This document shows, in pieces, positions 34,922 through 44,415 of a DNA stretch of 64,000 nt (position 1 is the stretch's first letter; each line of letters begins with the position of its first letter). The notes below the pieces were generated by a model. That model was not told the DNA's origin and searched no databases. It saw nothing but the letters and a program-made list of their open reading frames with translations. The stretch is taken from positions 124,001 to 188,000 of the forward strand of contig NZ_JALIFP010000002.1 in assembly GCF_022867885.1 (NCBI RefSeq), in the 5' to 3' direction. Source of the DNA: Lederbergia sp. NSJ-179 (GTDB lineage Bacteria > Bacillota > Bacilli > Bacillales > Bacillaceae_C). The translations under genes were made by a program, and so were the position numbers.

Positions 34922-36223
34922 ATGAAAAGATTTAAAAGTTATTGTCTTATTTCATTAGTAATCATATTAGCGGGTATATTTAGTGGTTGCCAATCGCAAA
35001 GTGCAGGAAATGAGGGAGATGATACGAAGGGTGAAAAAACGGTGACTATTAAAATCGCCTATCTTTTTGATGGAGATATATGGGAAGAAAGGGTTGGTTC
35101 AATAGAAAAAGATCTTACAAATATTAAGCTAGAGCGAATTCCTTATGAAAATACGGTAGAATCCCTTCAGGAAATATTTGCAAAAGGTAATAAACCAGAT
35201 ATTATCATTGGCCCAATTGAACCGATGAAGGAACTTGAAGTGATTGAGCCGCTTGATGAATTAATAGAACAACACAACTTTGATCTCGATTCTCTTAACC
35301 CTGCTTTAATGAAGAATGTTCGTTCGTTAACCGATGAGGGAAAGATTGTTGGATTTCCAGATAATCGGCCTTTTTTCGCACTATACTACAATAAAGATGT
35401 ATTTGACTTATTTGGACAGCCTTATCCAGATGAGAAGACAGCCATGATTTGGGATGAGGCAATCAATCTAGCCGCAAAGATGACAGGAGAAAAAAATGGT
35501 ACACAGTATGTTGGAATGACTCACGGGCCTTTTGCTGGCTTTGGTCCGGGTACCTGGCCGTTGGATGAACTGGCAACAAATTTGACGGACCCGGAAACAG
35601 GGGAAGTGAACATTCAAGACAATCCTAAGCTTAGGAAGTATTTCGACTTAATGGCAGAATATTATAGTTTTCAAGGGATCCACGACCCGGATTGGGAAGG
35701 CGATTGGTTTGCGGAAGGAAAAGCTGCGATGTTTATTGCCCAAGATGCCTATCTTGATAGTGTGGAAGATAAGAGTTTTCTAGAATCTCTTGATATGGTC
35801 CCGGTTCCAGTATGGGAGGATAATCCAGAAGCCGGTCCATATCGTGGGTTTTGGTCCATGGTTATTACGAATTATAGTGAGCATAAAGATGAGGCATTTA
35901 AAGTGTTGGAAGCCTACGTATCTAAAAAACATCAGTTAGAAGTCACAGAAAGTGGAGTCATGGGATCTATTTTGGCTGATCCTGAAATCCACCGAAATTA
36001 TGCCATTAATGCCCCTGGTCTTGAAGGGAAAAACCGTGAAGCCTTTTTTGCCCAAGAGCCTGCTATATATGAAGATACAATAAGTCAATGGGATAGCTAT
36101 GTGGATGTTGGTGCCGCTGTAGAAAAAATAGCTGAACAAGACAAGGATATCAACACGATCATAAGGGAATTGGAAGAAGAATCTGCCGCAAAAATCAAGG
36201 AAGCGAAGGAAGCAGGAAAGTGA
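34922..36223 (+). CDS. Orphan sugar-binding lipoprotein, paralog of 33494
   Basis: A 433-residue lipoprotein with lipobox FSGCQ. It shares with the previous gene the lipobox-QSQ start, the block LYYNKDVFDLFGQPYPDE and the phrase YSEHKDEAFKVLEAYVS. The C-terminus is helical and charged. Permeases are missing here too. GGAGG lies seven bases before ATG 34922. It is also the best template for the eroded gene at 38232. The two proteins may feed one of the LplBC importers in the island or act in sensing; this is inference. Confidence 0.85.
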   Translation: MKRFKSYCLISLVIILAGIFSGCQSQSAGNEGDDTKGEKTVTIKIAYLFDGDIWEERVGSIEKDLTNIKLERIPYENTVESLQEIFAKGNKPDIIIGPIEPMKELEVIEPLDELIEQHNFDLDSLNPALMKNVRSLTDEGKIVGFPDNRPFFALYYNKDVFDLFGQPYPDEKTAMIWDEAINLAAKMTGEKNGTQYVGMTHGPFAGFGPGTWPLDELATNLTDPETGEVNIQDNPKLRKYFDLMAEYYSFQGIHDPDWEGDWFAEGKAAMFIAQDAYLDSVEDKSFLESLDMVPVPVWEDNPEAGPYRGFWSMVITNYSEHKDEAFKVLEAYVSKKHQLEVTESGVMGSILADPEIHRNYAINAPGLEGKNREAFFAQEPAIYEDTISQWDSYVDVGAAVEKIAEQDKDINTIIRELEEESAAKIKEAKEAGK

Positions 36224-36298
36224 ATAACCGATAGGTAAATGTGGCAACTAAAGGCTATTTGGGAAAATAATTAAATGAAGCTCCAAGGAGGTTTGTGG

Positions 36299-38197
36299 AT
36301 GTCCAGGGTCATGCAGAGAAAGCGGAATAGGTTGTTACTAGTAGTGTTGGTGGTATTAGCGATAGTCACGTCTTTTAACTTTAGATCGATATTGTCTGCA
36401 CCCACGAAAGCGAAGGCTTCGGAACCTTCGCATAATCAGGAGTTATTTAAGATTCAAGTCATTGATGCGGAGACAGGACGGGGCATTCCCGCCGTGGAGC
36501 TGAGGACAACGAACAACATTCTCTACTACACAGACAGTGCCGGCTATGTTGCCTTTAATGAACCAGGTCTCATGGATCAAGAAGTTTTTTTCCATTTATC
36601 CAGTCATGGATATGAGGTGCCAAAAGATGGCTTTGGTAACCGTGGTCAAGCGGTCGACATAAAACCAGGGGGAAGCATCACAATCAAGATGAATCGAGTG
36701 AATATCGCTGAACGGCTATATCGAATCACCGGTCAAGGTATCTATCGGGATAGCGTCCTGCTCGGTCTGACGCCACCAATCAAAGAACCGCTTTTGAACG
36801 GAAAAGTGATGGGCTCGGACTCTGTACAGACAATCGAATATCAGGATAAACTGTACTGGTTTTGGGGAGACACGGACAGACCGGCATACCCATTGGGGAA
36901 CTTCCGTGTAACAGGAGCTACCTCGGAGCTGCCTGGCAAAGGCGGCCTAGATCCTGAGGTAGGTGTTGATCTAGATTATTTCACCAAAGAGGATGGATTT
37001 GTTAAAAGCTTGGTCCCACCGTTGCCTGATGGAGCTGGTATTGCTTGGGTATTTGGCCTCATGACAACGGAGGATGACACTGGGAAGGAGCGGCTGCTTG
37101 CGGGTTACAGCACACATACGCCTTTGAGTGCCTTTGGTATTCTTGTTTTCAATGATGAAAAGGAAGAATTTGAGCAGCTGGTCGAATTTCCGGACAAGGA
37201 GGACTGGCGCCATCCGGGTGGACAGGCAAGCTATTATGAAGAAGATGGTCAAGGGTACTGGGTATTTACCGAACATCATATGGGTAATTTAAGAGTGCTT
37301 GATTCATATGAAGCGATTCAAGACCATGAACAATATGAATCTTTTACTTGTCTGACTCCAGGAACAGAATTTGATGGTAAAAATACTTCACTCGAACGTG
37401 ATGACGATGGCAATTTGGTCTGGGATTGGAAGCTTGATACACAGCCATTAGAACCTGATCAAGAAAAAGAATTGATTGAACTGGGCTTAATCAAAGAGGA
37501 TGATCTTCATTATTTTCAGTTGAAAGATGTTGATACGGGCGACTATGTAAGTATTGCTTCCAGTTCCGTGGAATGGAATGAATATCGTAATAAATACGTC
37601 ATGATTGGCCAGCAAGTGGGCGGTGATTCTTCTGTTCTTGGTGAAGTATGGTATTCCGAAGCACCAGCACCACAAGGACCTTGGGAATCAGCTAAGAAAA
37701 TTGTTACACATGATAATTATACTTTCTATAATGTGGCCCATGATGAATTTTTTGACAAAGATGGTGGGAAAACGATCTTTTTCGAAGGTACTTATACAAA
37801 TACGTTTACGGATCATGAACCGACTCCTCGTTATAATTATAACCAAATGATGTATAAGTTAGATTTAACAAATCCTGATCTATCACTGGAACCATCCGAT
37901 GGAGAAGATGATGGTGGAGAGGACGGAGTAGAAGAATCAGCCACCGTTGCTAAGCTATTTTCAATCTTAGCAAACTATGAAGATGAGTATTCTTCTAAGA
38001 AAGCTTATCGAGCGCTCCAAGTTCATCTCGCTGCGTTGCAGCAATATGAAGAAAAAGAAGAAGTGAAGAAAATTGTCAAACATACGAAAAGTTTCCTTGG
38101 CTTACTCGATAAACAGAAGGAAGAGGACTTAATTTCAGAAAAGGCCTATGAAGAACTAAGCGCTGGTGCAGAAGAGTTACTGCAAAAATGGGAATAG
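36299..38197 (+). CDS. Secreted beta-propeller-like protein with a FIMAH-like C-terminal domain
   Basis: About 632 residues. A signal peptide (hydrophobic core LLLVVLVVLAIVTS) has a likely cut after AKA. Then come a transthyretin-like domain (about 40-130: IDAETGRGIPAVELRTTNN and DSAGYVAFNEPG) and a long middle with repeated W/Y-rich strands (YQDKLYWFWGDTDRP, GQGYWVFTEHH, YKLDL) that looks like a five-bladed glycosidase-type propeller (DUF4185-like). An acidic linker and a helical domain (last 80 residues) resembling FIMAH follow. ATG 36299 sits seven bases after AAGGAGG; ATG 36275 precedes that site and is rejected. Activity is unknown. Confidence 0.7.
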   Translation: MSRVMQRKRNRLLLVVLVVLAIVTSFNFRSILSAPTKAKASEPSHNQELFKIQVIDAETGRGIPAVELRTTNNILYYTDSAGYVAFNEPGLMDQEVFFHLSSHGYEVPKDGFGNRGQAVDIKPGGSITIKMNRVNIAERLYRITGQGIYRDSVLLGLTPPIKEPLLNGKVMGSDSVQTIEYQDKLYWFWGDTDRPAYPLGNFRVTGATSELPGKGGLDPEVGVDLDYFTKEDGFVKSLVPPLPDGAGIAWVFGLMTTEDDTGKERLLAGYSTHTPLSAFGILVFNDEKEEFEQLVEFPDKEDWRHPGGQASYYEEDGQGYWVFTEHHMGNLRVLDSYEAIQDHEQYESFTCLTPGTEFDGKNTSLERDDDGNLVWDWKLDTQPLEPDQEKELIELGLIKEDDLHYFQLKDVDTGDYVSIASSSVEWNEYRNKYVMIGQQVGGDSSVLGEVWYSEAPAPQGPWESAKKIVTHDNYTFYNVAHDEFFDKDGGKTIFFEGTYTNTFTDHEPTPRYNYNQMMYKLDLTNPDLSLEPSDGEDDGGEDGVEESATVAKLFSILANYEDEYSSKKAYRALQVHLAALQQYEEKEEVKKIVKHTKSFLGLLDKQKEEDLISEKAYEELSAGAEELLQKWE

Positions 38198-38231
38198 CTG
38201 GTTCGTCTGTTTAAAATAAGGAGGAAGAATC

Positions 38232-38698
38232 ATGAACATGAAAAAACGCTTTGCGATTATCATGATGATATTCATGTTAGGGATCTTAACGGCTTGTCAA
38301 TCACAGGAATCTGGCGGTGCAGATAAAAATAAAGAGAAAGGTGCCGGAAAAGAGGAACATAAAGATGAAGCTTTTCAACTATTAGCAGAATATGTTTCCG
38401 AAGAACATCAGTTACATGTTTCCGAAAGTGGTGAAATGGGCTCCGTCTATCTGATTTGAAATTAGATGAAAAATATGCGAGTGAATCACCTGCTTATAAA
38501 GATAAGAATCGTGAAGCGTTTTTTACTTCAGAGTCCGCAACTTATGAAGGGAAAATCAGTACTTGGGATGAGTATGTGGATGTTGGCAAGGCAATAGAAG
38601 AAATGGCAGACTCGGAAAAAGATGTGAATACACTTTTACGTGAGCTAGATGAAAAATCAGCCGCAAAAATTAAGGAAGCGATGGGATCGAATAAATAA
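38232..38698 (+). pseudogene. Collapsed third sugar-binding lipoprotein
   Basis: The first frame has a complete lipoprotein signal (lipobox LTACQ) and jumps at once to EEHKDEAFQLLAEYVS, matching the C-terminal third of the protein at 34922. About 280 central residues are missing in frame. After GEMGSV the match continues in another frame (LSDLKLDEKYASES, then DKNREAFF) and ends KIKEAMGSNK. So there is one large deletion and one frameshift. The paralogous part in 34922 reads GVMGSILADPEI, showing where the shift falls. Confidence 0.85.
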
Positions 38699-38726
38699 TC
38701 GATCATGAGATGGTATAGATTCAATG

Positions 38727-38772
38727 AACAACCTCTGTGGCATAACCGGATTGTCACGGAGGTTGTTCTATT
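38727..38772 (+). terminator. Terminator after the binding-protein cluster
   Basis: AACAACCTCTGTG (38727-38739) pairs with CACGGAGGTTGTT (38755-38767) with one mismatch; CTATTTT follows. Confidence 0.7.
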
Positions 38773-38973
38773 TTAAGTTTAAGAGATTAAGTTGATATAG
38801 TTGGTATATAATTAAAGTTTTCCAAATCATATTTTCACTGAATCGAAACTTTTTATGAAAATACTCAAAATTGATAAAGTTTGATAACACTTGGTTTGAC
38901 GCGGGAATTGCGTTTTTTCATAAAATATAAATCGGGAATTCATAGAAAAGGCAAATGAAACGAAAAATATATA
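38773..38973. other. Gene-free stretch before the second GntR-LacI gene
   Basis: AT-rich, no ORF of interest. Together with 39003-39235 it makes a 460-base leader region. The only clear signal is the promoter at 38974. The leader includes a GC-richer part (39109-39200) without recognisable coding. Confidence 0.3.
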
Positions 38974-39002
38974 TTGACCTATACATATAGAACATCTATA
39001 AT
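38974..39002 (+). promoter_or_regulatory. Promoter with TATACATATA operator in the spacer
   Basis: TTGACC and TATAAT with a 17-base spacer. The spacer carries CTATACATATAG (38979-38990), whose core is identical to that in the promoter of the other GntR-LacI gene (33049-33060), in the same orientation relative to the gene. The start codon is 230 bases downstream. Confidence 0.6.
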
Positions 39003-39235
39003 AAGAAATACAATAAATGTAACAACCATATCATCCTAGTGAGCTATCATTTTGCACGGGCTTTCTTTTAAAATGAAAAGGTTTGCTGAAAGTAGTTTTA
39101 TATTGGCGGGATGGAAAGAAATTTTGAATGTGATGTCAGGTAATAAAAGCGGTGCGCTTTCCCTTTATTTTGATGTGAACTGGGAAAAGGCTATCACCAT
39201 TTGAAAACGGCTTATGACCAAAGTAGAGGTGTGCG

Positions 39236-40348
39236 ATGAAATCATTGTATGAGCAAGTTTATGAATCATTAAAAAAAGAAATCCTATCTGAAAAGTACAA
39301 AGTGGGGGATCAAGTCCCATCAGAGAATGAATTATCGGAAACGTTTCAGGTTAGTAGAATTACGAGTAAAAAGGCACTGGAGAAGCTAATGAAAGAAGGT
39401 TATGTGTATCGTCAACGAGGTAGAGGGACCTTTGTTGCTGAATGGCAGGTTGCTAATCAAGTAAGGAATGTTGAATCTAAAAAACCGATAATTGGTTTAA
39501 TTATGACTACTTTTGATGATAGTTTCGGTAGTACGCTCGTAGCATCATTAGAGGAAGCATCTGACAATAAATGCTTTCTTATTTTAAAACGATCATTAGG
39601 AATTCCAGAACGGGAAGAAAAGATTATTCAGGAATTATTAGATTTTGGAGTATCTGGATTGATTGTTTGTCCAGCCCAAGCTCAACATTATACCTCTGAA
39701 ATACTTAAGATGGTCGTTAATCAATTTCCGTTGGTTTTAATTGACAGAGCGTTTAAAGGAGTGGCGGCGGCCGCTGTTTCTACAGATAATGTAGAAGCAG
39801 CTATCAAAGGAATAAATTATTTAATAGATCATGGTCATGAACATATTGGTGTGCTTATGTCGAATAATTATGTCACGACAACTCTTGAAGATCGATTGTT
39901 AGGGATTGTTAATGCTTTTTCAGAGAATCAGTTAGTCGTTAATCGGGAGTTGTGGTTTTCAGATATTAAGAGTACATCGCCTATTCCAGAGGCGCCAAAA
40001 AAAGAAGATATTGAAAAAGTCAAAGAGTATATTCAGAAAAATCCAAAGATTACTGCGTTATTTGCGCTGGAATATCAAATTGCTTCTTTAGCAAAAGTCG
40101 CGGTAGAAGAGCTAGGTTTAACGGTACCAAATGACATTTCCATCATCTGTTTTGATAGCCCCCCCATAAATGATCAAGGGTGGAGTTTTACCCATTTGAA
40201 ACAAGATGAAGCTGAGATTGGTCGATTGGCTTTAGAGAGGTTAATGGACATGTATCATGGAAAGTTTAATACGGATAGTCAGCTTGTACCAGCAACTCTT
40301 ATAGAAGGTTCTACAACAAGAACGATAAGGGCAAAAAGTTTTTTGTGA
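39236..40348 (+). CDS. GntR-LacI hybrid transcription regulator (AraR-like layout)
   Basis: A 370-residue regulator built like the one at 31859. The GntR winged helix (about 3-72) has QVPSENELSETFQVSRITSKKAL and GYVYRQRGRGTFV; the LacI-type sensor has PLVLIDRAFKGV, GVLMSNNYVTT, ALFALEYQIAS and IICFDSPPINDQG. It is followed by a terminator and then by the second LplABC importer, so it may control that importer or the binding-protein cluster before it. Its promoter holds the shared TATACATATA site, which suggests autoregulation or cross-regulation. Confidence 0.9.
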   Translation: MKSLYEQVYESLKKEILSEKYKVGDQVPSENELSETFQVSRITSKKALEKLMKEGYVYRQRGRGTFVAEWQVANQVRNVESKKPIIGLIMTTFDDSFGSTLVASLEEASDNKCFLILKRSLGIPEREEKIIQELLDFGVSGLIVCPAQAQHYTSEILKMVVNQFPLVLIDRAFKGVAAAAVSTDNVEAAIKGINYLIDHGHEHIGVLMSNNYVTTTLEDRLLGIVNAFSENQLVVNRELWFSDIKSTSPIPEAPKKEDIEKVKEYIQKNPKITALFALEYQIASLAKVAVEELGLTVPNDISIICFDSPPINDQGWSFTHLKQDEAEIGRLALERLMDMYHGKFNTDSQLVPATLIEGSTTRTIRAKSFL

Positions 40349-40378
40349 GCAAAAGGGTAAGAAATGAAGTGCATTTAA

Positions 40379-40412
40379 AGAGGTGTTCACTAAACTATAA
40401 CACCTCTATATT
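40379..40412 (+). terminator. Terminator after the second GntR-LacI gene
   Basis: AGAGGTGTT (40379-40387) with AACACCTCT (40399-40407), an 11-base loop and ATATTT after. Confidence 0.65.
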
Positions 40413-40734
40413 TAACTAATTAAATTAAGGGGGTGATAGAATCCGGGAACAAACATCTCGTTTATTAAATTAGTATTCTAACTTTATCCGGCATGTTGAT
40501 ATAGAAAACAGAGGATTGATAGAGTCTCAGAAGAAACAACGTGCTTGTGAAATACCGCAAGTGTGGCTATACGTATCCGCATTGCTAACTAAGCAAGAAG
40601 ATAGGACATTTGGTTTTAGATGTTAAGTCTTTAATTTGTCTCAAAGCACAGCTATATTCGAATCTAACTAACGCACAGGCATGAATTTAAAGGGTTGAGA
40701 GGAGTTCATTTACATGAAATTGAAAGCGATTATG
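40413..40734 (+). promoter_or_regulatory. Leader of the second LplABC operon with a possible CcpA site
   Basis: About 300 bases without a gene. No promoter is clear. TGAAAGCGATTATG (40721-40734), overlapping codons 3-7 of the binding protein, matches the cre consensus at 12 of 14 positions, and cre sites within the start of coding sequence are known to act as roadblocks. Confidence 0.3.
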
Positions 40735-42297
40735 TTCGCAATGTTCGCATTATTGATCATTACCGGTTCAGCTTGCTCCAATAACACGAAACAAAAATCA
40801 AGTAATAATACGGGCAATGAGGATGAGTCAGGACCCGTTGAGGTCAGTATGATTGCCACTAGTGTGGAAAATCAAGATACTTGGGCCGAAAAACAACTTG
40901 AAGAGATTATAACCAAAAAAACAGGTCGAGAATTTAACTTGGATTCTATCATCCTACCGTCAACCGATCCAAATACGAAATTGAATCTTATGATGAGTGA
41001 AGAGGATACGATGCCTGATATTTTAAATTTTTCTAGTATGGAAGATGAATATCAAACATGGGCTAAAGCTGGAGTTCTTCAAGATCTTACACCTTATTTA
41101 CAAAAGCACGGGAAGTCCATTTTAAATTACTTCACAAAAGAGGCTATGTTTTACTATTGGGATGAAAGTGGAGCATTATATCGATTTCAAAATGGTCAGG
41201 CAGAACCAGGTATGAAGACTACGATGTTGCGTAAAGACTGGCTGGATAACCTCAATTTGGAAGTTCCTGAAACATTAGACGAATATATCGAGGTGCTAAA
41301 AGCCTTTACGCATGATGATCCGGATGGAAACGGGAAAAATGATACATATGGCTTCGCTGGACAAAATTTTTGGGATGCTCTTTACCCGTTCCTTGGGGCA
41401 TATGGTTTGCAAGTGGATGCGTTACTAGAACAGGAGGATGGGACGGTTCGATTTTCTGATACAAGGCCAGAAATGAAAGAGGTTCTCAAGATTTTACAAG
41501 AGCTCTATACAGAAGGTGTGATTGATCCACGTCTACCAACGAATGACTCGTTTACTTTGACGGACGAAATTTATGCCAAAGGTAAAGCTGGTTCGATGTA
41601 TCAGTATGTTTCATATCTTAATCCATCTGCTTCGCCAACGCAGTCATTTAAGCAACAAAATCCAGATGGGGAATACATTTCAATTGACCCAGTCAAAGGT
41701 CCAGATGGATTCGCCTCTGATTATCCGACACCAGTGGCTCCAGTGACTTTTGTAGCCTTTACACAACAGAATCAAAATCCTGAAATTTCCATGCAGTTAT
41801 TAAATGAAATGAATACGCCTGAAACCTTTCAATTGATTGCGTTTGGAATTGAGGGTGAAGATTACAAGATAGTAGATGGAAAAATGGAAAGTTCACTTAC
41901 ACCATCGGATAAAAACGACAGAGGTATCAGCTCTCACTGGCCTATGAACCGCAGAGACGAAGCAAATATTGAAAACTTACCTGAGGTCTCCAAATTATTT
42001 GCGGAGAGAGAAAAGTCCAGCCAACCAATGAGAGACAAGATTGTTGAACTAAAATCATCGGACCGTCCAGAATGGGAAAAACATCATACCGATCTTGAAA
42101 AACTACGGGATCAAACCTTTTGGAACATTATTACAGGGAAAAAGAAAATCAGTGCTTTCGATGATTTTGTGAAAAAGTTTTATAAAAGCGGAGGACAAGC
42201 AGTGGAAGATGAAGCGAACGCGCTTTACAAAGAACAGACGAAGCAACTTAAGAAATTTGATCAATGGTACGAAAAAAACATCGAGCCTTATAAGTAA
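40714..42297 (+). CDS. ABC sugar importer solute-binding lipoprotein (LplA/YtcQ type)
   Basis: A 527-residue lipoprotein with signal MKLKAIMFAMFALLIIT and lipobox GSACS. DDPDGNGKNDTYGFAGQN is the family's calcium-loop-like block, as in the protein at 20622, and RDKIVELKSSDRPEWEKH lies near the end. The two are paralogs of the same type but clearly divergent, so they probably bind different sugars. It is followed by its own permease pair. GAGAGGAG lies before ATG 40714. Confidence 0.9.
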   Translation: MKLKAIMFAMFALLIITGSACSNNTKQKSSNNTGNEDESGPVEVSMIATSVENQDTWAEKQLEEIITKKTGREFNLDSIILPSTDPNTKLNLMMSEEDTMPDILNFSSMEDEYQTWAKAGVLQDLTPYLQKHGKSILNYFTKEAMFYYWDESGALYRFQNGQAEPGMKTTMLRKDWLDNLNLEVPETLDEYIEVLKAFTHDDPDGNGKNDTYGFAGQNFWDALYPFLGAYGLQVDALLEQEDGTVRFSDTRPEMKEVLKILQELYTEGVIDPRLPTNDSFTLTDEIYAKGKAGSMYQYVSYLNPSASPTQSFKQQNPDGEYISIDPVKGPDGFASDYPTPVAPVTFVAFTQQNQNPEISMQLLNEMNTPETFQLIAFGIEGEDYKIVDGKMESSLTPSDKNDRGISSHWPMNRRDEANIENLPEVSKLFAEREKSSQPMRDKIVELKSSDRPEWEKHHTDLEKLRDQTFWNIITGKKKISAFDDFVKKFYKSGGQAVEDEANALYKEQTKQLKKFDQWYEKNIEPYK

Positions 42298-42376
42298 GTA
42301 AAAAAAGATAATAAGGAAGGGTATAGTTTTGCCCTTCCCTTGGGAAAAGATACTAAGTTTTAGGAGGCTGGATAAG

Positions 42377-43327
42377 ATGCAACAAATAACAGAACCATCG
42401 ACTTCGAAGCAAATTGTTGCAAAACGGTCTATTTGGAAAGATATTTTCAGGGACAAATATCTTTATCTATTGTTTTTGCCGGGTGCAATTTTACTGTTTG
42501 TATTCAAATATATGCCATTGTACGGGGTTGCTATAGCTTTTCAGGATTTTAACATATTTGCGGGGGTTTCTGGAAGTGAGTGGGTTGGATTTGATCATTT
42601 TATAAGATTGTTTCAGACTCCAGATTTTAAACAAGTACTGTGGAATACGTTAGTGATCAGCTTTTACAAATTGGTAGCTAGTTTTATCTTTCCGATCATT
42701 CTGTCCCTTCTTTTAAACGAAGTGAGACATTCATTATTTAAACGCGTTACTCAATCAATCATTTACCTTCCGCACTTTATTTCTTGGGTTATTTTTGCCG
42801 GAATCATTACAGCCTTTTTGAATCCGGTCGATGGACTGTTTAACTATATCCTTAAACTTCTTGGAAATGAACCCATTGATTTTCTTGGCAGCACTGAATA
42901 TTTTCGTGCAGTGCTTGTCTCAACGGATATTTATAAAGGTGTCGGCTGGGGAACAATCATTTACTTGGCAGCGATTTCAGGTGTTAATCCAGAACTTTAT
43001 GAAGCGGCCATCATGGACGGTGCTAATAGATTTAGGAGAATGTGGCATATAACGCTTCCGGCCATTCGTCCTGTTATTACCATTTTGGTTATTTTAAGTC
43101 TTGGAGGTATTTTGAATGCCGGATTTCAACAAATCTATCTTCTTTACAGTCCGCTTGTTTATGATGTTGGTGATGTCATTGATACATACGTGTACCGTGA
43201 AGGTATTCAAAGTGCCAATTATAGTTTTGCCACGGCTGCCGGCTTGTTTCAGTCTGTGATTGCAGTGATATTAATTGTCGTAGCCAATCGAATGGCAAGA
43301 AAATTTGGCGATGGAGGACTATGGTAG
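42377..43327 (+). CDS. ABC sugar importer permease (LplB type)
   Basis: A 316-residue permease with six predicted helices. MPLYGVAIAFQDFNIFAGVS is the family block; the ATPase-contact loop is ELYEAAIMDGANRFRRM; the end reads VVANRMARKFGDGGLW. The frame starts at 42329, but TAGGAGG (42361-42367) lies nine bases before ATG 42377, so that start is used. It is the partner of the permease at 43340. Confidence 0.93.
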   Translation: MQQITEPSTSKQIVAKRSIWKDIFRDKYLYLLFLPGAILLFVFKYMPLYGVAIAFQDFNIFAGVSGSEWVGFDHFIRLFQTPDFKQVLWNTLVISFYKLVASFIFPIILSLLLNEVRHSLFKRVTQSIIYLPHFISWVIFAGIITAFLNPVDGLFNYILKLLGNEPIDFLGSTEYFRAVLVSTDIYKGVGWGTIIYLAAISGVNPELYEAAIMDGANRFRRMWHITLPAIRPVITILVILSLGGILNAGFQQIYLLYSPLVYDVGDVIDTYVYREGIQSANYSFATAAGLFQSVIAVILIVVANRMARKFGDGGLW

Positions 43328-43339
43328 GGGGATTTAATA

Positions 43340-44218
43340 ATGGTTAATCAAACAAGAGGAGAAAAATTCTTTGATATTTGTAATTACATCTTTTTAATAT
43401 TGCTTATGGTCGTTATGCTCTATCCATTCTGGTACATTCTAATGGGTTCGTTCAGCGATGCTGTTCAAGCCGAACAAGGTGGGTTTTTCTTAGTACCTGC
43501 TGGTTTTTCACTTGAGGCATATCAGGCAGTATTTAATAATTCCGCGCTGTTTTCCGGTTTTAAAACAACGCTTATCACGGTGATTGTAGGTGTGGCAATC
43601 GGTGTCTTTTTTTCCGCTGGGATGGCCTATGCACTTTCAAAACAAAAATTGAGAGGTCAATTACTCCTTTCTTTTTTCGTTCTGTTCACGATGTTATTTA
43701 ATGGTGGGATGGTGCCTACGTATTTGTTAGTCAAAAACTTGAATTTGTTGGACACATACTGGGCGTTAATTTTACCGAATGCCATTGGGGCTTGGAACAT
43801 TTTTGTTATGCTTGGATTTTTTAGAGGAATTCCAAATGAGCTGGAAGAATCGGCAAAAGTTGACGGTGCTAACGATTTAAGCGTCTTCTTCCGCATTGTA
43901 CTTCCGATATCCAAACCGGTACTTGTCACGATCGGTTTATTTACAGCCGTTATGTACTGGGACGACTTTTTCTCGACAATCCTCTATATTACAGACAAAA
44001 GCAAGTGGCAACTGCAAACGGTGTTAAACGACATCATTACAAACACGGCTGACGTCATGGCAAAACAAGGTGTTTCCGTAAGTTACGAACCAAATATATC
44101 GACGTTTACCGTTCAAATGGCGTCCATTATAGTGGTGACCATTCCTATTTTGCTCGTATACCCATTTGTTCAAAAGCATTTTGTTAAAGGGGTTATGATT
44201 GGTTCGGTTAAAGGTTAA
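43340..44218 (+). CDS. ABC sugar importer permease (LplC/YtcP type)
   Basis: A 292-residue MalG-like permease with LYPFWYILMGSFSDAVQAEQ near the start, GGMVPTYLLVKNL, the EAA loop ELEESAKVDGANDLSVF and the ending KHFVKGVMIGSVKG. It starts 12 bases after the first permease. No ATPase gene follows; a shared MsmX-type ATPase elsewhere is expected from B. subtilis precedent. Confidence 0.93.
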   Translation: MVNQTRGEKFFDICNYIFLILLMVVMLYPFWYILMGSFSDAVQAEQGGFFLVPAGFSLEAYQAVFNNSALFSGFKTTLITVIVGVAIGVFFSAGMAYALSKQKLRGQLLLSFFVLFTMLFNGGMVPTYLLVKNLNLLDTYWALILPNAIGAWNIFVMLGFFRGIPNELEESAKVDGANDLSVFFRIVLPISKPVLVTIGLFTAVMYWDDFFSTILYITDKSKWQLQTVLNDIITNTADVMAKQGVSVSYEPNISTFTVQMASIIVVTIPILLVYPFVQKHFVKGVMIGSVKG

Positions 44219-44415
44219 TGATAGTTCGTCGAATGCTTATGTGATTCACCTAATGATTCTATAAAGTGGCAAACAACAATAACCCTTAGAACGCAGTAAA
44301 GATGTATGATGTTTGTAAGGTACTCACGAGTTTAATCTAAATGCCATTAAAATTCTCAAATAAAAGAATACAGGATTTACATCACTTAATGAATAAAAGG
44401 AAGGTGAATATAAAT

